In this document: positions 1 through 11,812 of the stretch, in pieces
Layout of the letters: each line of letters begins with the position of its first letter
How positions within the stretch are numbered: position 1 is the stretch's first letter
Assembly (NCBI RefSeq): GCF_000382705.1
Contig: NZ_ARQE01000003.1
Location: 124,001 to 188,000, forward strand
Source: Aureimonas ureilytica DSM 18598 = NBRC 106430
GTDB lineage: Bacteria > Pseudomonadota > Alphaproteobacteria > Rhizobiales > Rhizobiaceae
DNA length: 64,000 nt
Reading direction: 5' to 3'
The notes under the pieces: model-generated
Seen by the model: the letters and a program-made list of their open reading frames with translations, nothing else
Databases searched by the model: none
Told to the model about the DNA's origin: nothing
Made by a program: the position numbers and the translations under genes

Positions 1-2
1 GC

Positions 3-614
3 CTCGTCTTCGGCGCCGACAGGGCCGACACGGGCGAAGCGCGGGTGGACGGTCGCGTCACGCGCATCCTCTCGCCGCGCGCCGCCATTCGCTTGGGCTT
101 CGGCTACTGCCCGGAAGAGCGCAAGGTGGAGGGCATCGTCGGCGACCTCTCCGTGCGCGAAAACATCATCCTCGCGCTCCAGGCCCGGCGCGGCTGGGCC
201 AAGCCCCTGTCGATCCGCGAGCAGGCGCGCATCGCCGAGCATTTCGTGAAGGCCTTGGACATCCGCACCACCGACATCGAAAAGCCCATCCGGCTCCTGT
301 CGGGCGGCAACCAGCAGAAGGCGATCCTCGCCCGCTGGCTGGCGACCGAGCCCTCCTTCCTCATCCTCGACGAGCCGACGCGCGGCATCGATGTCGGCGC
401 CCATGCCGAAATCGTGCGCCTCATCGAAGACCTCTGCGCCAAGGGCATGGCCATGCTCGTCATCTCCTCCGAGCTCGAAGAACTCACCGCCTATTCCCGC
501 CGCATCCGCGTGCTTCGAGACCGCCGCCATCTCGGCGATCTCGAGGGCGGCGACATCTCGCCCGCCGCGATCATGCGAACCATCGCCGGCACGCAGAACG
601 AGGCCCGCTCATGA
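3..614 (+). CDS. ytfR: Sugar ABC transporter ATP-binding protein, C-terminal part (YtfR/GafB type, galactofuranose)
   Basis: This is the C-terminal third of a double-ATPase subunit of a ribose-class sugar importer; the 5' end lies outside the window and the frame is open from base 3. It energises uptake at the inner membrane. Visible are the family segment CPEERKVEGIVGDLSVREN, the second-domain signature LLSGGNQQK, the Walker B stretch FLILDEPTRGID and the following H-loop region with VISSELEEL. The CPEERK and LSVRENI wording is what E. coli YtfR carries at this place, and the two genes behind it are clear YtfT and YjfF homologues, so galactofuranose is the likely substrate. The stop codon overlaps the next start as ATGA, showing translational coupling. 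The binding protein (YtfQ type) should lie upstream of the window. Confidence 0.93.
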   Translation, partial: LVFGADRADTGEARVDGRVTRILSPRAAIRLGFGYCPEERKVEGIVGDLSVRENIILALQARRGWAKPLSIREQARIAEHFVKALDIRTTDIEKPIRLLSGGNQQKAILARWLATEPSFLILDEPTRGIDVGAHAEIVRLIEDLCAKGMAMLVISSELEELTAYSRRIRVLRDRRHLGDLEGGDISPAAIMRTIAGTQNEARS

Positions 615-1651
615 CCCGCCTCGTGCGCGCCGCGCCGCAGATCGGCGCCCTCGTCCTCGTGCTCCTGGCCAACTGGCTGGCCTTTCCCTCCTTCTTCGAC
701 CTGTCGGTCCAGAACGGGCGCGCCTACGGTCCCCTGATCGACGTGCTCAATCGCGGCGCGCCGGTCATGCTGCTCGCCGTCGGCATGACGCTCGTGATCG
801 CCACCAAGGGCGTCGATCTCTCGGTCGGCGCGGTCATGGCGATCGCCGGGGCGGTGGCGGCGACGCTCACCGTGGAGGGCTATCCGATCGTCGTCCTGCT
901 TCTGGCCGCGCTCGCCGTCGGCCTCCTGTGCGGCCTGTGGAACGGCTTTCTCGTCGCCGTCCTCGACATCCAGCCGATCATCGCGACCCTCATCCTCATG
1001 GTGGCCGGGCGCGGCATCGCGCAGCTCATCACGTCCGGAACGATCGTCACCTTCAACGATCCCGTCCTGTTCTTCATCGGCGGCGGCGCCTTCTTCGGCC
1101 TGCCCATGCCGGTCGTCATCGCCTTCGCGGTGGCGCTCATCGCCATTCTCCTCGTGCGGCGCACCGCGCTCGGCCTCCTCATCGAGGCAACCGGCATCAA
1201 CCGCCGCGCCTCGGCGCTGGCCGGCGTCGACGCGCGCGCCGTTCTCTTCTCGGCCTACATGACCTCGGGCCTCTGCGCCTCCGTCGCCGGCGTCATCGCC
1301 GCCGCCGACATTCGCGGCGCGGACGCCAACAATGCCGGCCTCTGGCTCGAACTCGACGCCATCCTCGCGGTCGTGATCGGCGGCACCTCGCTCATGGGCG
1401 GGCGCTTCTCGATCCTCCTCTCGCTCGTCGGCGCCCTGATCATCCAGGCCATGAACACGGGCATTCTCCTGTCGGGCTTCCCGCCGGAAATGAACCTCAT
1501 CCTCAAGGCCGCGCTGATCGTCCTGATCCTCGTGATCCAGTCGCCCGCCATGGCGCGCCTGTCCGGCTTCTTCCGCCGCCGGCCGCCGCCCCAGACGCCC
1601 GCCAAGGCATCGCCCCCCGTTTCGACCATACGCGAGGTTCCCGGCCGATGA
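611..1651 (+). CDS. ytfT: Sugar ABC transporter permease (YtfT/GafC type)
   Basis: A 346-residue inner-membrane permease of the ribose/galactofuranose class. Long hydrophobic segments run through the whole protein. The signature stretches VGMTLVIATKGVDLSVGAV (around residue 58), IQPIIATLILMVAGRG, the ADIRGADANNAGLWLELDA run and LLSGFPPEMN match my recall of E. coli YtfT almost word for word. The start is fixed by the ATGA overlap with ytfR, and the stop overlaps yjfF the same way, so the three genes form one tightly coupled operon. The last 25 residues are an Arg/Pro-rich cytosolic tail. It should pair with YjfF as a heterodimeric channel. Confidence 0.95.
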   Translation: MTRLVRAAPQIGALVLVLLANWLAFPSFFDLSVQNGRAYGPLIDVLNRGAPVMLLAVGMTLVIATKGVDLSVGAVMAIAGAVAATLTVEGYPIVVLLLAALAVGLLCGLWNGFLVAVLDIQPIIATLILMVAGRGIAQLITSGTIVTFNDPVLFFIGGGAFFGLPMPVVIAFAVALIAILLVRRTALGLLIEATGINRRASALAGVDARAVLFSAYMTSGLCASVAGVIAAADIRGADANNAGLWLELDAILAVVIGGTSLMGGRFSILLSLVGALIIQAMNTGILLSGFPPEMNLILKAALIVLILVIQSPAMARLSGFFRRRPPPQTPAKASPPVSTIREVPGR

Positions 1652-2610
1652 ACGCGCGGTTCCTGCCCCTTTTCGTCACCGTCGCGGTGTTCGTCGCCGC
1701 CTTCGCCCTCTCGGCCCTGCAGTTCCCGACGATCCTGTCCACCCGCGTCGTCGCCAATCTCCTGACCGACAACGCGTTTCTGGGCATCGTCGCGGTCGGC
1801 ATGACCTTCGTCATCCTGTCGGGCGGCATCGACCTGTCGGTCGGCTCGGTGATCGCCTTTACCGGCGTCTTCCTCGCCGTCACCATCCAGGCCGGCTGGC
1901 ACCCCTATGCGATGATGATCGCCATTCTCGTGATCGCCGCGTTCTTCGGCGCGGCCATGGGCGCGATGATCCATTATCTCCAGACCCCGCCCTTCATCGT
2001 GACGCTCGCCGGCATGTTCCTGGCGCGCGGCGGCTGCTACCTCCTCACCACCGAATCCATCCCGATCGACCATCCCGCCTTCGACGCGCTCAAGCGCATC
2101 TACTGGGTCATTCCCTCCGGCGGGCGCCTGTCCTTCGTCGCCATGGTCATGCTCGCCGTCTTCGCCATCGGCATTCTCATCGCCCACAAGACGCGCTTCG
2201 GCACCTATGTCTATGCGCTGGGCGGAGACCGCAACTCGGCCGAACTCATGGGCGTGCCCGTCGCGCGCGTCACGATCGGCATCTACGCCCTGTCCAGCCT
2301 GCTCGCCGGCGTCGCAGGCGTCGTCTTCGCCCTCTACACGTCCTCGGGCTATTCGCTCGCCACCGTCGGCGTCGAACTCGACGCCATCGCGGCCGTCGTC
2401 ATCGGCGGAACGCTGCTCACCGGCGGCGTCGGCTTCGTCGCCGGCACGCTCGTGGGCGTCCTCATCTCGGGCCTCATCCAGACCTATATCGTCTTCGACG
2501 GAACCCTCTCCTCCTGGTGGACCAAGATCGCCATCGGCATCCTCCTCTTCGCCTTCATCACCCTCCAACGCCTCCTCACCCAACGCACCAACCTCGCGGC
2601 GCGGGCGTGA
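1648..2610 (+). CDS. yjfF: Sugar ABC transporter permease (YjfF/GafD type)
   Basis: A 320-residue permease, the second membrane half of the galactofuranose-type importer. I took the ATG at 1648, which overlaps the ytfT stop; the open frame runs further upstream but that part is only a shadow of the preceding genes. Diagnostic segments are LLTDNAFLGIVAVGMTFVIL, GGIDLSVGSVIAFTGVFLA, ITLAGMF.ARGG, ESIPIDHP and, near the end, FDGTLSSWWTKIAIGILLF, all matching E. coli YjfF. No partner-specific oddities are seen. The operon ends here: a chain of hairpins and a strong terminator follow within 140 bases. Confidence 0.95.
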   Translation: MNARFLPLFVTVAVFVAAFALSALQFPTILSTRVVANLLTDNAFLGIVAVGMTFVILSGGIDLSVGSVIAFTGVFLAVTIQAGWHPYAMMIAILVIAAFFGAAMGAMIHYLQTPPFIVTLAGMFLARGGCYLLTTESIPIDHPAFDALKRIYWVIPSGGRLSFVAMVMLAVFAIGILIAHKTRFGTYVYALGGDRNSAELMGVPVARVTIGIYALSSLLAGVAGVVFALYTSSGYSLATVGVELDAIAAVVIGGTLLTGGVGFVAGTLVGVLISGLIQTYIVFDGTLSSWWTKIAIGILLFAFITLQRLLTQRTNLAARA

Positions 2611-2632
2611 GGGAGGGATAGGGCGGGGCATA

Positions 2633-2680
2633 GCAGGGGCGCTGCCCCTGCACCCCGTCAGGGGAAATGATTTCCCCTGA
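2633..2680. repeat. Pair of intergenic palindromes
   Basis: Two near-perfect inverted repeats follow the yjfF stop. Bases 2633-2640 and 2644-2651 pair as GCAGGGGC with a 3-base loop, and 2658-2680 forms TCAGGGGAAAT around a single central base. Such G/C-rich palindrome strings between alphaproteobacterial genes often recur through a genome. They probably help end or stabilise the transporter transcript; their repetitiveness cannot be judged from one window. Confidence 0.6.
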
Positions 2681-2704
2681 ACCCCTCTCCAGTTGAGGAA
2701 ATGT

Positions 2705-2743
2705 CCAAAAGCAAAGGGGGCCGGCGGCCCCCTTTGCTTTTGG
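2705..2743. terminator. Strong hairpin terminator after yjfF (possibly bidirectional)
   Basis: An 18-base-pair perfect stem (CCAAAAGCAAAGGGGGCC and its complement) around a GGC loop. The stem itself carries A and T runs on its outer part, so it can act in both directions between the convergent yjfF and maeB genes. Smaller stems follow at 2770-2785 and 2796-2809. Confidence 0.75.
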
Positions 2744-2824
2744 AGAATCGTCAAATGAAAGGAAGGGTTCGGGAAGTCCTTCCCGAGCGGGGTCCGGGGC
2801 GGCAGCCCCGCCTACCGCCCTGCC

Positions 2825-5104
<2,280 letters not shown>

Positions 5105-5130
5105 GTTGTTTCCTTCCCCGCATTCCCAAA

Positions 5131-5160
5131 CCGGGCTGTGCGGGAAACCGCACAACCCGG
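5131..5160 (-). terminator. Hairpin between the efflux operon and maeB
   Basis: Thirteen paired bases (CCGGGCTGTGCGG against CCGCACAACCCGG, with one G:U) around a GAAA/TTTC loop, lying directly after the RND pump stop on the minus strand. Only three T residues follow, so it may be a weak terminator or an mRNA end stabiliser ahead of maeB. Confidence 0.5.
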
Positions 5161-5188
5161 CTCAATTGGGCGAGCGAAGGCCCTGTCG

Positions 5189-8100
5189 TCAACCGTGCGC
5201 GGCGGGAGTCGTGTGGTGCGGCGCAGCAGTGCGGCGCGCAAGAACGCGCCCCGTGAAGCGTCTGAGACGCTCGATCTCGACGAAGATCACCGGCGTGATG
5301 AAGAGCGTCAGCACTTGGCTGACCAGGAGGCCGCCGACGACGGCGATGCCGAGCGGCTGGCGCAGTTCCGACGACGCGCCGGTGCCCATCGCGATCGGCA
5401 GGGCGCCGAGCAGCGCGCAGAAGGTCGTCATCATGATCGGCCGGAAGCGGCGCACGCAGGCCTCGCGAATGGCCGCTTCCGGCGTGTGCCCGCCCTCGCG
5501 CTCCATTTCGAGCGCGACGTCGATCATCATGATCGCGTTCTTCTTCACGATGCCGATCAGCATGAGAAGGCCGATCACGGCGATGATCGAGAGATCGAGC
5601 CCGAACCATTGCAGCGCCGCCAGCGCGCCGAAGGCGGCAGACGGGAGGCCCGAGAGAATGGTGAGCGGGTGGATGAAGCTCTCGTAGAGAATGCCGAGCA
5701 CGATATAGATCACGAGCACGGCCGCGCCGATCAGGAGGCCGAGATTGCCGGTCGCCTGCTGGAAGACCTGCGCCGTGCCGGCATAGGAGGTCGTGACATT
5801 GGTCGGCAGGCCGAGATCGGCCTTGATCGCGTCCACCGCCGCCGTCGCCGTGCCGAGCGACAGGCCGGCCGGCAGGTTGAAGGACAGCGTGACGGCGGTG
5901 AGCTGCCCGGTCTGGTTCACCGTCACCGGCCCGGCCTCGCGGGTGAGACGCGCGAAGCTCGAAAGCGGCACCAGCGTTCCGTCCGAGGCGGGCACGCGGA
6001 TCGAGGCGAGGCGCTCGTCGGTCCAGGGCCGGTCGGGATCGTATTCCAGGATGACGTCGTAGCTGTTGCCGGTCGCCTGGATCTGCGTCGCGGTGAGCGT
6101 GCCGAAGCCCGCTTCCAGCGCGGCGCGCAGATTGCCGGAGGAGATGCCGAGCGCATCGGCGCGGTCCTGGCGCACCTTCACCCGCTCCTGCAGGCCGTTG
6201 TCCTGCAGATCGGTCGCCACGTCCACGAAATGGGCGGGGTCGGCGCGCATGGCGTCGAGGAGCTTGGCCGACCATTCGCGCGCGGCACTGGCGTCGAGCG
6301 ACTGAACCACGAGCTGATACTGGCTCTGCGTCGAGCGCCCGCCGAAGCGCAGGCTCTGCACCGGCGTCGCGAAGCTTTTGAGGCCCGGAATGGCGCCGAG
6401 ACTGCGGCGCAGCGAGGCCAGCGTCTGCTCCAGGGGCGGGCGCTGGTCCTTGGGCTTCAACTGCACGAACATGGAGCCGGAATTGAATGTCGCCCCGCCG
6501 GGGCCGCCGCCGAGCGTCGAGGTGACGGCCGACACGGCCGGATCGGCCCGCACGGCTGCCGCCGCCTTGGCCTGGAGCGCGCTCATGGCGGGGTAGGAAA
6601 TGTCCTGCCGCCCTTGCGTCGAGATCGTCAGCAGCCCGTTGTCCTCCTGCGGAAAGAAGGAGCGCGGCAGGGTCGCGATCATATAGGCCGAGGCGGCGAA
6701 GGAGAGCACGAACACGGCCATGATGAAGCCGTTGCGCCTCAGGCACCAATCCACCATCCGGCCGTAGAGATGGGTCGCGCGGTCGAAACCGCGCGAGAAG
6801 CCGGCCGCGATGCCGCGCGTCGGCGCGTGGGTGGCGGGCAGGCGCGCGGCGAGCATCGGCGTCAGGGTCAGGGAAACGACGGCCGAGGCGAGGATCGACA
6901 GCGTCACCACCATGCCGAACTCGTTGAGGACGCGCCCGACGACGCCGCCCATGAGGAGGATCGGCAGGAACACGGCGACGAGCGACAGCGACATGGAGAC
7001 GATCGTGCCCGCCACTTCGCCGCTGCCCTTCAGCGCGGCCTCCATCGGCGCCATGCCCTCTTCCCCATGGCGCACGATGTTCTCGAGCATGACGATGGCG
7101 TCGTCCACCACGAGGCCGACCGAGAGCGTCAGCGCCAGAAGCGAGAGATTGTCGATCGAGAAGCCGAGAAGATACATGGCGCCGAAGGTCGCGACCAGCG
7201 ACAACGGCACGGCGAGCGCGGGCACCATCGTCGCCGAAACGCGGCCGAGAAACAGGTAGATCACGAGGATCACGAGGCCGATCGTCAGCGCCAGGGTTTC
7301 CTCCACGTCGGCGATAGCGGCGCTGATGGCGGTGGAGGCGTCGTTGACGACGGCGATGTGGACGGAGGCCGGCAGCGAGGCTTCGAGTTCGGGAAGCTTG
7401 CGCTTGATGGCGTCCACCACCTCCACCGTGTTGGCGCCCGGCTGGCGCTGCACGGCGAGCACGATCGAGGGTTTGCCGTCGAGCCAGCTTCCCTGGTTGA
7501 CGTTGGACACGCTGTCCACGACGTCGGCCACGTCCTGCAGGCGCACGGGAACGCCGTTCGGCCGCGCGATCACCAGCGTCTTGAACTCCTCGGCATTGGT
7601 GCGCTGGGTCGGGCTGTCCAGCGTCAGCGCCTGCCCGCCGGTCTGCACCGTGCCGACCGGGGTCTGGCTGTTGGCGGCCGAAAGGGCGCTCGCGACCTGC
7701 GCCATTCCCAGCGCGCGCGAGGCGAGCTTGTCGGGATCGACCTGCACGCGCACGGCATAGGTCTTGCCGCCATAGACCTGCGCCTGCGCCACGCCCTGAA
7801 TGGTGGAGAGCGCAGGCGAGATGATGTTCTCGGCGAGATCGTCGACCTGCGTCAGCGGCGTGCCGTCCGACACGAGGTCGAGAAGAAGAACCGGCGCGTC
7901 GGCCGGGTTGGCCTTCCGGTAGCTCGGCGGCGAGGCCATGTTATCAGGCAATTGCCGGGCGGTGCGGGCGATCGCGGCCTGGATGTCGGCCGCCGCCGCG
8001 TCGATGTTGCGCGACAGGACGAACTGGACGGTGATCTGCGTGTTGCCGAGCGAGGAGCGCGCGGTGATCGTGTCGACGCCGTCGATCGTCTGGAACTGCT

Positions 8101-8305
8101 TGATGAGGGGCGTCGCCACCGCGCTCGCCATTGTGTCGGGCGACGCGCCGGCGAGCTGCGCCGAAACGCTGATCGTCGGATAGTCGGCCTGCGGCAGGGC
8201 CGCGACCGGCAGGAGACGATAGGCGGCAAGGCCCGCGATCAGAACCGCGAGCGACAGAAGAAGCGTGGCGACCGGACGGCGGATGAAGAGCGTGGAAAAG
8301 CTCAC
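5189..8305 (-). CDS. RND multidrug efflux pump, inner-membrane subunit (HAE1 family, MdtC-like)
   Basis: A 1,038-residue proton-driven exporter of the AcrB/MdtBC superfamily, the normal length for the family. It shows TM1 at residues 10-30, a large periplasmic loop, the proton-relay pair in VGLVVDDAIVMLENI (TM4), a second periplasmic loop, and LIGIVKKNAIMMID (TM10) with the relay lysine. The PVGTVQT motif in the first porter region is common in the MdtB/MdtC/MuxB/MuxC branch. It overlaps the adaptor gene by four bases (ATGA), so the two are one operon. No outer-membrane factor gene lies next to it; a TolC encoded elsewhere would be needed. The substrate cannot be told from sequence; bile salts, aminocoumarins and flavonoid-like compounds are typical for relatives. 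Confidence 0.93.
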   Translation of the reverse strand: MSFSTLFIRRPVATLLLSLAVLIAGLAAYRLLPVAALPQADYPTISVSAQLAGASPDTMASAVATPLIKQFQTIDGVDTITARSSLGNTQITVQFVLSRNIDAAAADIQAAIARTARQLPDNMASPPSYRKANPADAPVLLLDLVSDGTPLTQVDDLAENIISPALSTIQGVAQAQVYGGKTYAVRVQVDPDKLASRALGMAQVASALSAANSQTPVGTVQTGGQALTLDSPTQRTNAEEFKTLVIARPNGVPVRLQDVADVVDSVSNVNQGSWLDGKPSIVLAVQRQPGANTVEVVDAIKRKLPELEASLPASVHIAVVNDASTAISAAIADVEETLALTIGLVILVIYLFLGRVSATMVPALAVPLSLVATFGAMYLLGFSIDNLSLLALTLSVGLVVDDAIVMLENIVRHGEEGMAPMEAALKGSGEVAGTIVSMSLSLVAVFLPILLMGGVVGRVLNEFGMVVTLSILASAVVSLTLTPMLAARLPATHAPTRGIAAGFSRGFDRATHLYGRMVDWCLRRNGFIMAVFVLSFAASAYMIATLPRSFFPQEDNGLLTISTQGRQDISYPAMSALQAKAAAAVRADPAVSAVTSTLGGGPGGATFNSGSMFVQLKPKDQRPPLEQTLASLRRSLGAIPGLKSFATPVQSLRFGGRSTQSQYQLVVQSLDASAAREWSAKLLDAMRADPAHFVDVATDLQDNGLQERVKVRQDRADALGISSGNLRAALEAGFGTLTATQIQATGNSYDVILEYDPDRPWTDERLASIRVPASDGTLVPLSSFARLTREAGPVTVNQTGQLTAVTLSFNLPAGLSLGTATAAVDAIKADLGLPTNVTTSYAGTAQVFQQATGNLGLLIGAAVLVIYIVLGILYESFIHPLTILSGLPSAAFGALAALQWFGLDLSIIAVIGLLMLIGIVKKNAIMMIDVALEMEREGGHTPEAAIREACVRRFRPIMMTTFCALLGALPIAMGTGASSELRQPLGIAVVGGLLVSQVLTLFITPVIFVEIERLRRFTGRVLARRTAAPHHTTPAAHG

Positions 8306-9678
8306 CGGGCGCCCTCCCCTTTCGCGGCGGCCGTCTCGGCGGCGCCCGTGGCATCCGAAGCGCTCGGCGTCGCGGCCTCGGCCACGTGGCCCTTGCCCGC
8401 CTTGGAGCCCGCGCCTTTGCCCGCGCCCTTGCCGCCTCCCTCGCCCGAGCCCTTGCTCGAGGTCTGGTCGGCGGTCGGTGCCCCGTCGGCGGGCTTGACC
8501 GGGCTGCCCTCGGCGAGCGCGCCCTGCCCTTCCGTCACCACGCGCTCCCCGACTTTCAGACCGCCCTTCAGGCCCGTTTCGTCGCCGACGCGCAAGGCGA
8601 CGTCCACCTTGCGGATCGTCACCGTGCCGTCGTCCTTCACGACATAGACGACGCTGCCGTCGGTGCGGGGCTGGACCGCGACGGTCGGCACCAGCACGAG
8701 ACCCGTCATCTCGCCCGCCTTCACCACGGCGGAGATCGACTGGCCGGCGACGAGCGTGCCCTTGGGATTGTCGATCACGGCGCGCAGCGCGATGGAGCCC
8801 GACGTCGAGGCCACCGCGTTGTCGATAAAGGCGACCTTGCCTTCCATCACGTCGTGCCAGGCGCCCGCCGGCCGCAGCGTCACCGACAGCGTGCCCTCGC
8901 TCAAGGATTTCTGGAGGAGCGAGAGATCCTCCTGCGGCAGGGTGAAGGCGGCATAGACAGGCGAGCTTTGCGTCAGCGTCACCATGGGCGTGCCGGGCGT
9001 CACCAGCGCGCCGGTGGACACCTGGAACGCGCCGAGCCGCCCGTCGAAGGGCGCGGTGATCTCGAGCTTGTCGAGCGCCACGCGGTCGGCCGCGAGCGCG
9101 GCGCGATCGACGTTCAGCACCGCCTGTGCGCTCGCCACGGCGCTTTGCGCGTCTTCGCCCTGCTGGGTCGTGTAGGCGCCGGACTTCACCAGCGACTGCG
9201 CGCGCTGGAGATTGCGATTGGCCTGATCGAGCGTCACCTGATCGCGCGCGATCGCGGCCTCGTCCCGGCCGATCTGCGCCTGCGCGGTGCGATCGTCGAG
9301 CGAAACGAGACGATCGCCCCGCTTCACCTGCGCGCCGTCGGGAACGGCGATCGCGGCAACCGTGCCGGTTGTCTCGCTGGTCATCACCGTGGAGGCGACG
9401 GGCACGATCGTGCCGATCGTCTGACGCAGGATCGGCAGCGAGCCGGTCTCGGCCGTGGCGACTTCGACGGCCACCGGCGCGCCGTTGCCGCGCCCACGGC
9501 GCGAACCGCCCGCGCCCTGCGACTTGCCGGCGCCCGCCCCTTGCGCGCTAGAGTCCGACGAGCCCACCCCCTGCAAGAGCGAGGCGATGGCGGGCGGGGC
9601 ATAGGGGGCGAGGCGATCGCGCTCCACATAGGACACCGCGCCCGCCACCAGGGCGAGAAGAACCAACCAGCGCAACAT
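8302..9678 (-). CDS. RND efflux periplasmic adaptor (membrane fusion protein, MdtA-like)
   Basis: A 458-residue adaptor linking the RND pump to an outer-membrane channel. From the ATG at 9678 it begins with one membrane anchor (MLRWLVLLALVAGAVSYV), then a Gly/Ser linker. The lipoyl half-motif GTVAAIAVPDGAQVKRGDRL, the alpha-hairpin with AIARDQVTLDQANRNLQRAQ, the second half LEITAPFDGRLG and beta-barrel domains (VYAAFTLPQEDL, LVPTVAVQPR) follow. The last ~75 residues are low complexity, with GKG/GAGK and Ala/Ser/Thr runs that are not part of the fold. The start is uncertain: a GTG ten codons upstream sits behind GGAGG but at too short a spacing. First gene of the efflux operon. Confidence 0.9.
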   Translation of the reverse strand: MLRWLVLLALVAGAVSYVERDRLAPYAPPAIASLLQGVGSSDSSAQGAGAGKSQGAGGSRRGRGNGAPVAVEVATAETGSLPILRQTIGTIVPVASTVMTSETTGTVAAIAVPDGAQVKRGDRLVSLDDRTAQAQIGRDEAAIARDQVTLDQANRNLQRAQSLVKSGAYTTQQGEDAQSAVASAQAVLNVDRAALAADRVALDKLEITAPFDGRLGAFQVSTGALVTPGTPMVTLTQSSPVYAAFTLPQEDLSLLQKSLSEGTLSVTLRPAGAWHDVMEGKVAFIDNAVASTSGSIALRAVIDNPKGTLVAGQSISAVVKAGEMTGLVLVPTVAVQPRTDGSVVYVVKDDGTVTIRKVDVALRVGDETGLKGGLKVGERVVTEGQGALAEGSPVKPADGAPTADQTSSKGSGEGGGKGAGKGAGSKAGKGHVAEAATPSASDATGAAETAAAKGEGAR

Positions 9679-9754
9679 CGAACTCGAAGCCCCTGCAACG
9701 ACCTTCACGCCTCCGTGAAAGGGCCGTGATCTCCATTGGAAGCCAGACAGACCG

Positions 9755-9784
9755 TTTCGCAAGTGAATTTTCCGCAATGCGAAA
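9755..9784. promoter_or_regulatory. Inverted repeat upstream of the efflux operon (candidate operator)
   Basis: TTTCGCA at 9755-9761 is mirrored by TGCGAAA at 9778-9784, 16 bases apart, about 77 bases in front of the adaptor start codon. This is a plausible position for a repressor site in a divergent promoter region. No regulator gene lies adjacent, so the protein that would bind is unknown. Confidence 0.3.
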
Positions 9785-10162
9785 GGGTGTCGAAAGCGCG
9801 GGGTGCGAAGGGCCGAAACGGAGCGCAGACACGTCTATCCGGCGAAGACCGGGCGTCCGCTCCCGTTGCGTGAAGGGGCCGTGCCGGCCTCTTTCAGCGA
9901 TCGCCACGGTGGCTGCGTGCGTAGTCATCTACAAGCAAATGCCGCGCGTCTCGGGGCCGCCTTCAGCTTTTCGAAAGCGATCGCAGCGTAATACAAGTCT
10001 TGTTGGTCTTCAGAGCGAGCCTTCTGCCGTGTTCGACGCCGCCTTCGCGCGGTCGTTTCGACACTCGAACAGGCAAGAAGGCCAAACCGGGGCCTGCAAA
10101 CTAGGCAGCCTGTGCTTTCTCTTTACGCCGAGACGCCCCGGGTCCATCCGGGGCCGCAATAG
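9785..10162. other. Non-coding remainder of the divergent efflux / chemoreceptor intergenic region
   Basis: Together with 9679-9784 this makes a 484-base divergent gap. Apart from the inverted repeat listed separately and a short palindrome ACAAG-T-CTTGT at 9993-10003, I see no gene, RNA or convincing promoter consensus. The open frames crossing it have no family resemblance. Confidence 0.5.
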
Positions 10163-11812
10163 ATGGACCTCCCGATGCGCCTGACGCTGAAGACCAAAAT
10201 CGCGGCTTCCTTTGCGGCGGTTCTCTGCCTGTCCGCCGCAAGCGGCGCGTTCGGCTACAAGAGCACCGCGGACACCAACGCGCGTCTCACGAGCTTCGTG
10301 AACGAGCCGTTCGAGCAGACCAAGATCGTGGGCGAAACCCGCACGCGGATCGAGGAAATCCGGCGCATCATCTGGATGGCCTATGCCGCCGACCGGAGCC
10401 TTCGCCCGGCCCTGACGACGCAATATGACGAAGCCTGGTCCACGATCGACGCGGGGCTCGGCCGTCTGTCCGCCATCGGCTCCCAGGCCGGCGCGAGCGA
10501 ACTCGGCAAGCTGCGCGAGTTCGCGGCCGCGTTCCGCGCCGTCAGCGACAAGGCCATGCGGCTCGCCAAAGAGGCCGATCTCGGATCAGCCGAGGCGAGC
10601 GTCATCAGCCAGACCCGCGAGGCAGGCACCTACCTCAACACCGAGTTGAAGCCGGCGGCCTTCGCGCTGGCGGACAATCTTCATCTCATCGATCAAGCCA
10701 TCGAGCGGGTCGTGAGTGACAGTATCGCGACCGCCGATCAAGAATACGAGAAGACCAAACTCAAGCTTCTCGCCGTCCTTCTCGGCGGCCTTGGCATCGG
10801 CGCGGCGGCGGCGGTCTGGTTGTCGCTTTCGATCTCGCGCCGGCTCGACCGCGCGGTCGGCCTTGCCGAGGCGATCGGAGCGGGCGACATCTCGCGCCGG
10901 GAGCGCGCCCGCGGCACGGACGAGATCGCCGAGCTTCTTCGCGCGATGAACGCGATGAGCATGCAGCTGTCGGCGATCGTGTCGGACGTTCTCCTGTCGG
11001 CCGCCCATGTGGCGACGGGGTCGCGCCAGTCGGCCGCAACGGCCGAGCAGCTTTCCTCGGGCTCCACCGAACAGGCCGCCGCCTCCGAGCAGACCTCGGC
11101 GGCGGTCGAGGAAATGTCGGCCAATGTGCGCCAGAACGCCGACAACGCCGCGCAGGCTCAGAAGATCGCGGCGCAGTCGGCCGATGGCGCCGAGCGCAGC
11201 CGCGACGCGATCGTGAACTCGGTGGATGCGATGCGCGAGATCAGCGAGAAGGTCCGCGTCGTCCAGGACATCGCCCGCCAGACCGATCTCCTGGCCCTCA
11301 ACGCCGCCATCGAGGCGGCGCGCGCCGGCCAGCACGGCAAGGGTTTCGCGGTCGTCGCCTCGGAAGTGCGCAAGCTCGCCGAGCGCTCGCAGGCCGCGGC
11401 GAGCGAGATCGGCACGCTGTCGGAGCGCACCCTCGCGACCTCGCAGGAGGCAGGCATCCTGTTCGAGAACCTCTTGCCCGACATCCGGCGCACGTCGGAG
11501 ATCGTGGGCGAGATTTCGGCCGCCTGCCGCGAGCAGTCGATCGGCATCGCGCAGATCAACCAGGCCGTGGTTCAGCTCGATCAGGTGACGCAGGCCAATG
11601 CGGGCGCGGCGCTCGAAATGACCTCGACCGCCGAAGCCCTGGCGGGTCAGGCCGTCGCGCTCAACGACCGCGCCGCCTTCTTCACGCTCGGCGAGGAGAC
11701 GCGCGACGCGCCGGTCGAAGACCTCACCTCGCGAGACACGAAGCATCCGGCGCGGGCGGAGCCCGGCATGCCTGTCGAGAGCGTCAGTGGAACGGCGCGA
11801 GCCGCAGCCTGA
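10163..11812 (+). CDS. Methyl-accepting chemotaxis protein, transmembrane
   Basis: A 549-residue chemoreceptor. TM1 spans about residues 10-32, a mostly helical periplasmic sensor of about 165 residues follows, and TM2 is at about 200-223. A HAMP domain ([21 protein letters not shown]) leads to the long signalling coiled coil. The hairpin tip that docks CheA/CheW is at about residues 371-400 ([20 protein letters not shown]). The periplasmic domain looks like a four-helix-bundle sensor, with no ligand inferable. The tail after residue 520 is unstructured and has no obvious CheR-binding pentapeptide. The start could instead be the ATG four codons later (MRLTLKTK); neither has a strong ribosome-binding site. 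No che genes are nearby. Confidence 0.92.
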   Translation: MDLPMRLTLKTKIAASFAAVLCLSAASGAFGYKSTADTNARLTSFVNEPFEQTKIVGETRTRIEEIRRIIWMAYAADRSLRPALTTQYDEAWSTIDAGLGRLSAIGSQAGASELGKLREFAAAFRAVSDKAMRLAKEADLGSAEASVISQTREAGTYLNTELKPAAFALADNLHLIDQAIERVVSDSIATADQEYEKTKLKLLAVLLGGLGIGAAAAVWLSLSISRRLDRAVGLAEAIGAGDISRRERARGTDEIAELLRAMNAMSMQLSAIVSDVLLSAAHVATGSRQSAATAEQLSSGSTEQAAASEQTSAAVEEMSANVRQNADNAAQAQKIAAQSADGAERSRDAIVNSVDAMREISEKVRVVQDIARQTDLLALNAAIEAARAGQHGKGFAVVASEVRKLAERSQAAASEIGTLSERTLATSQEAGILFENLLPDIRRTSEIVGEISAACREQSIGIAQINQAVVQLDQVTQANAGAALEMTSTAEALAGQAVALNDRAAFFTLGEETRDAPVEDLTSRDTKHPARAEPGMPVESVSGTARAAA

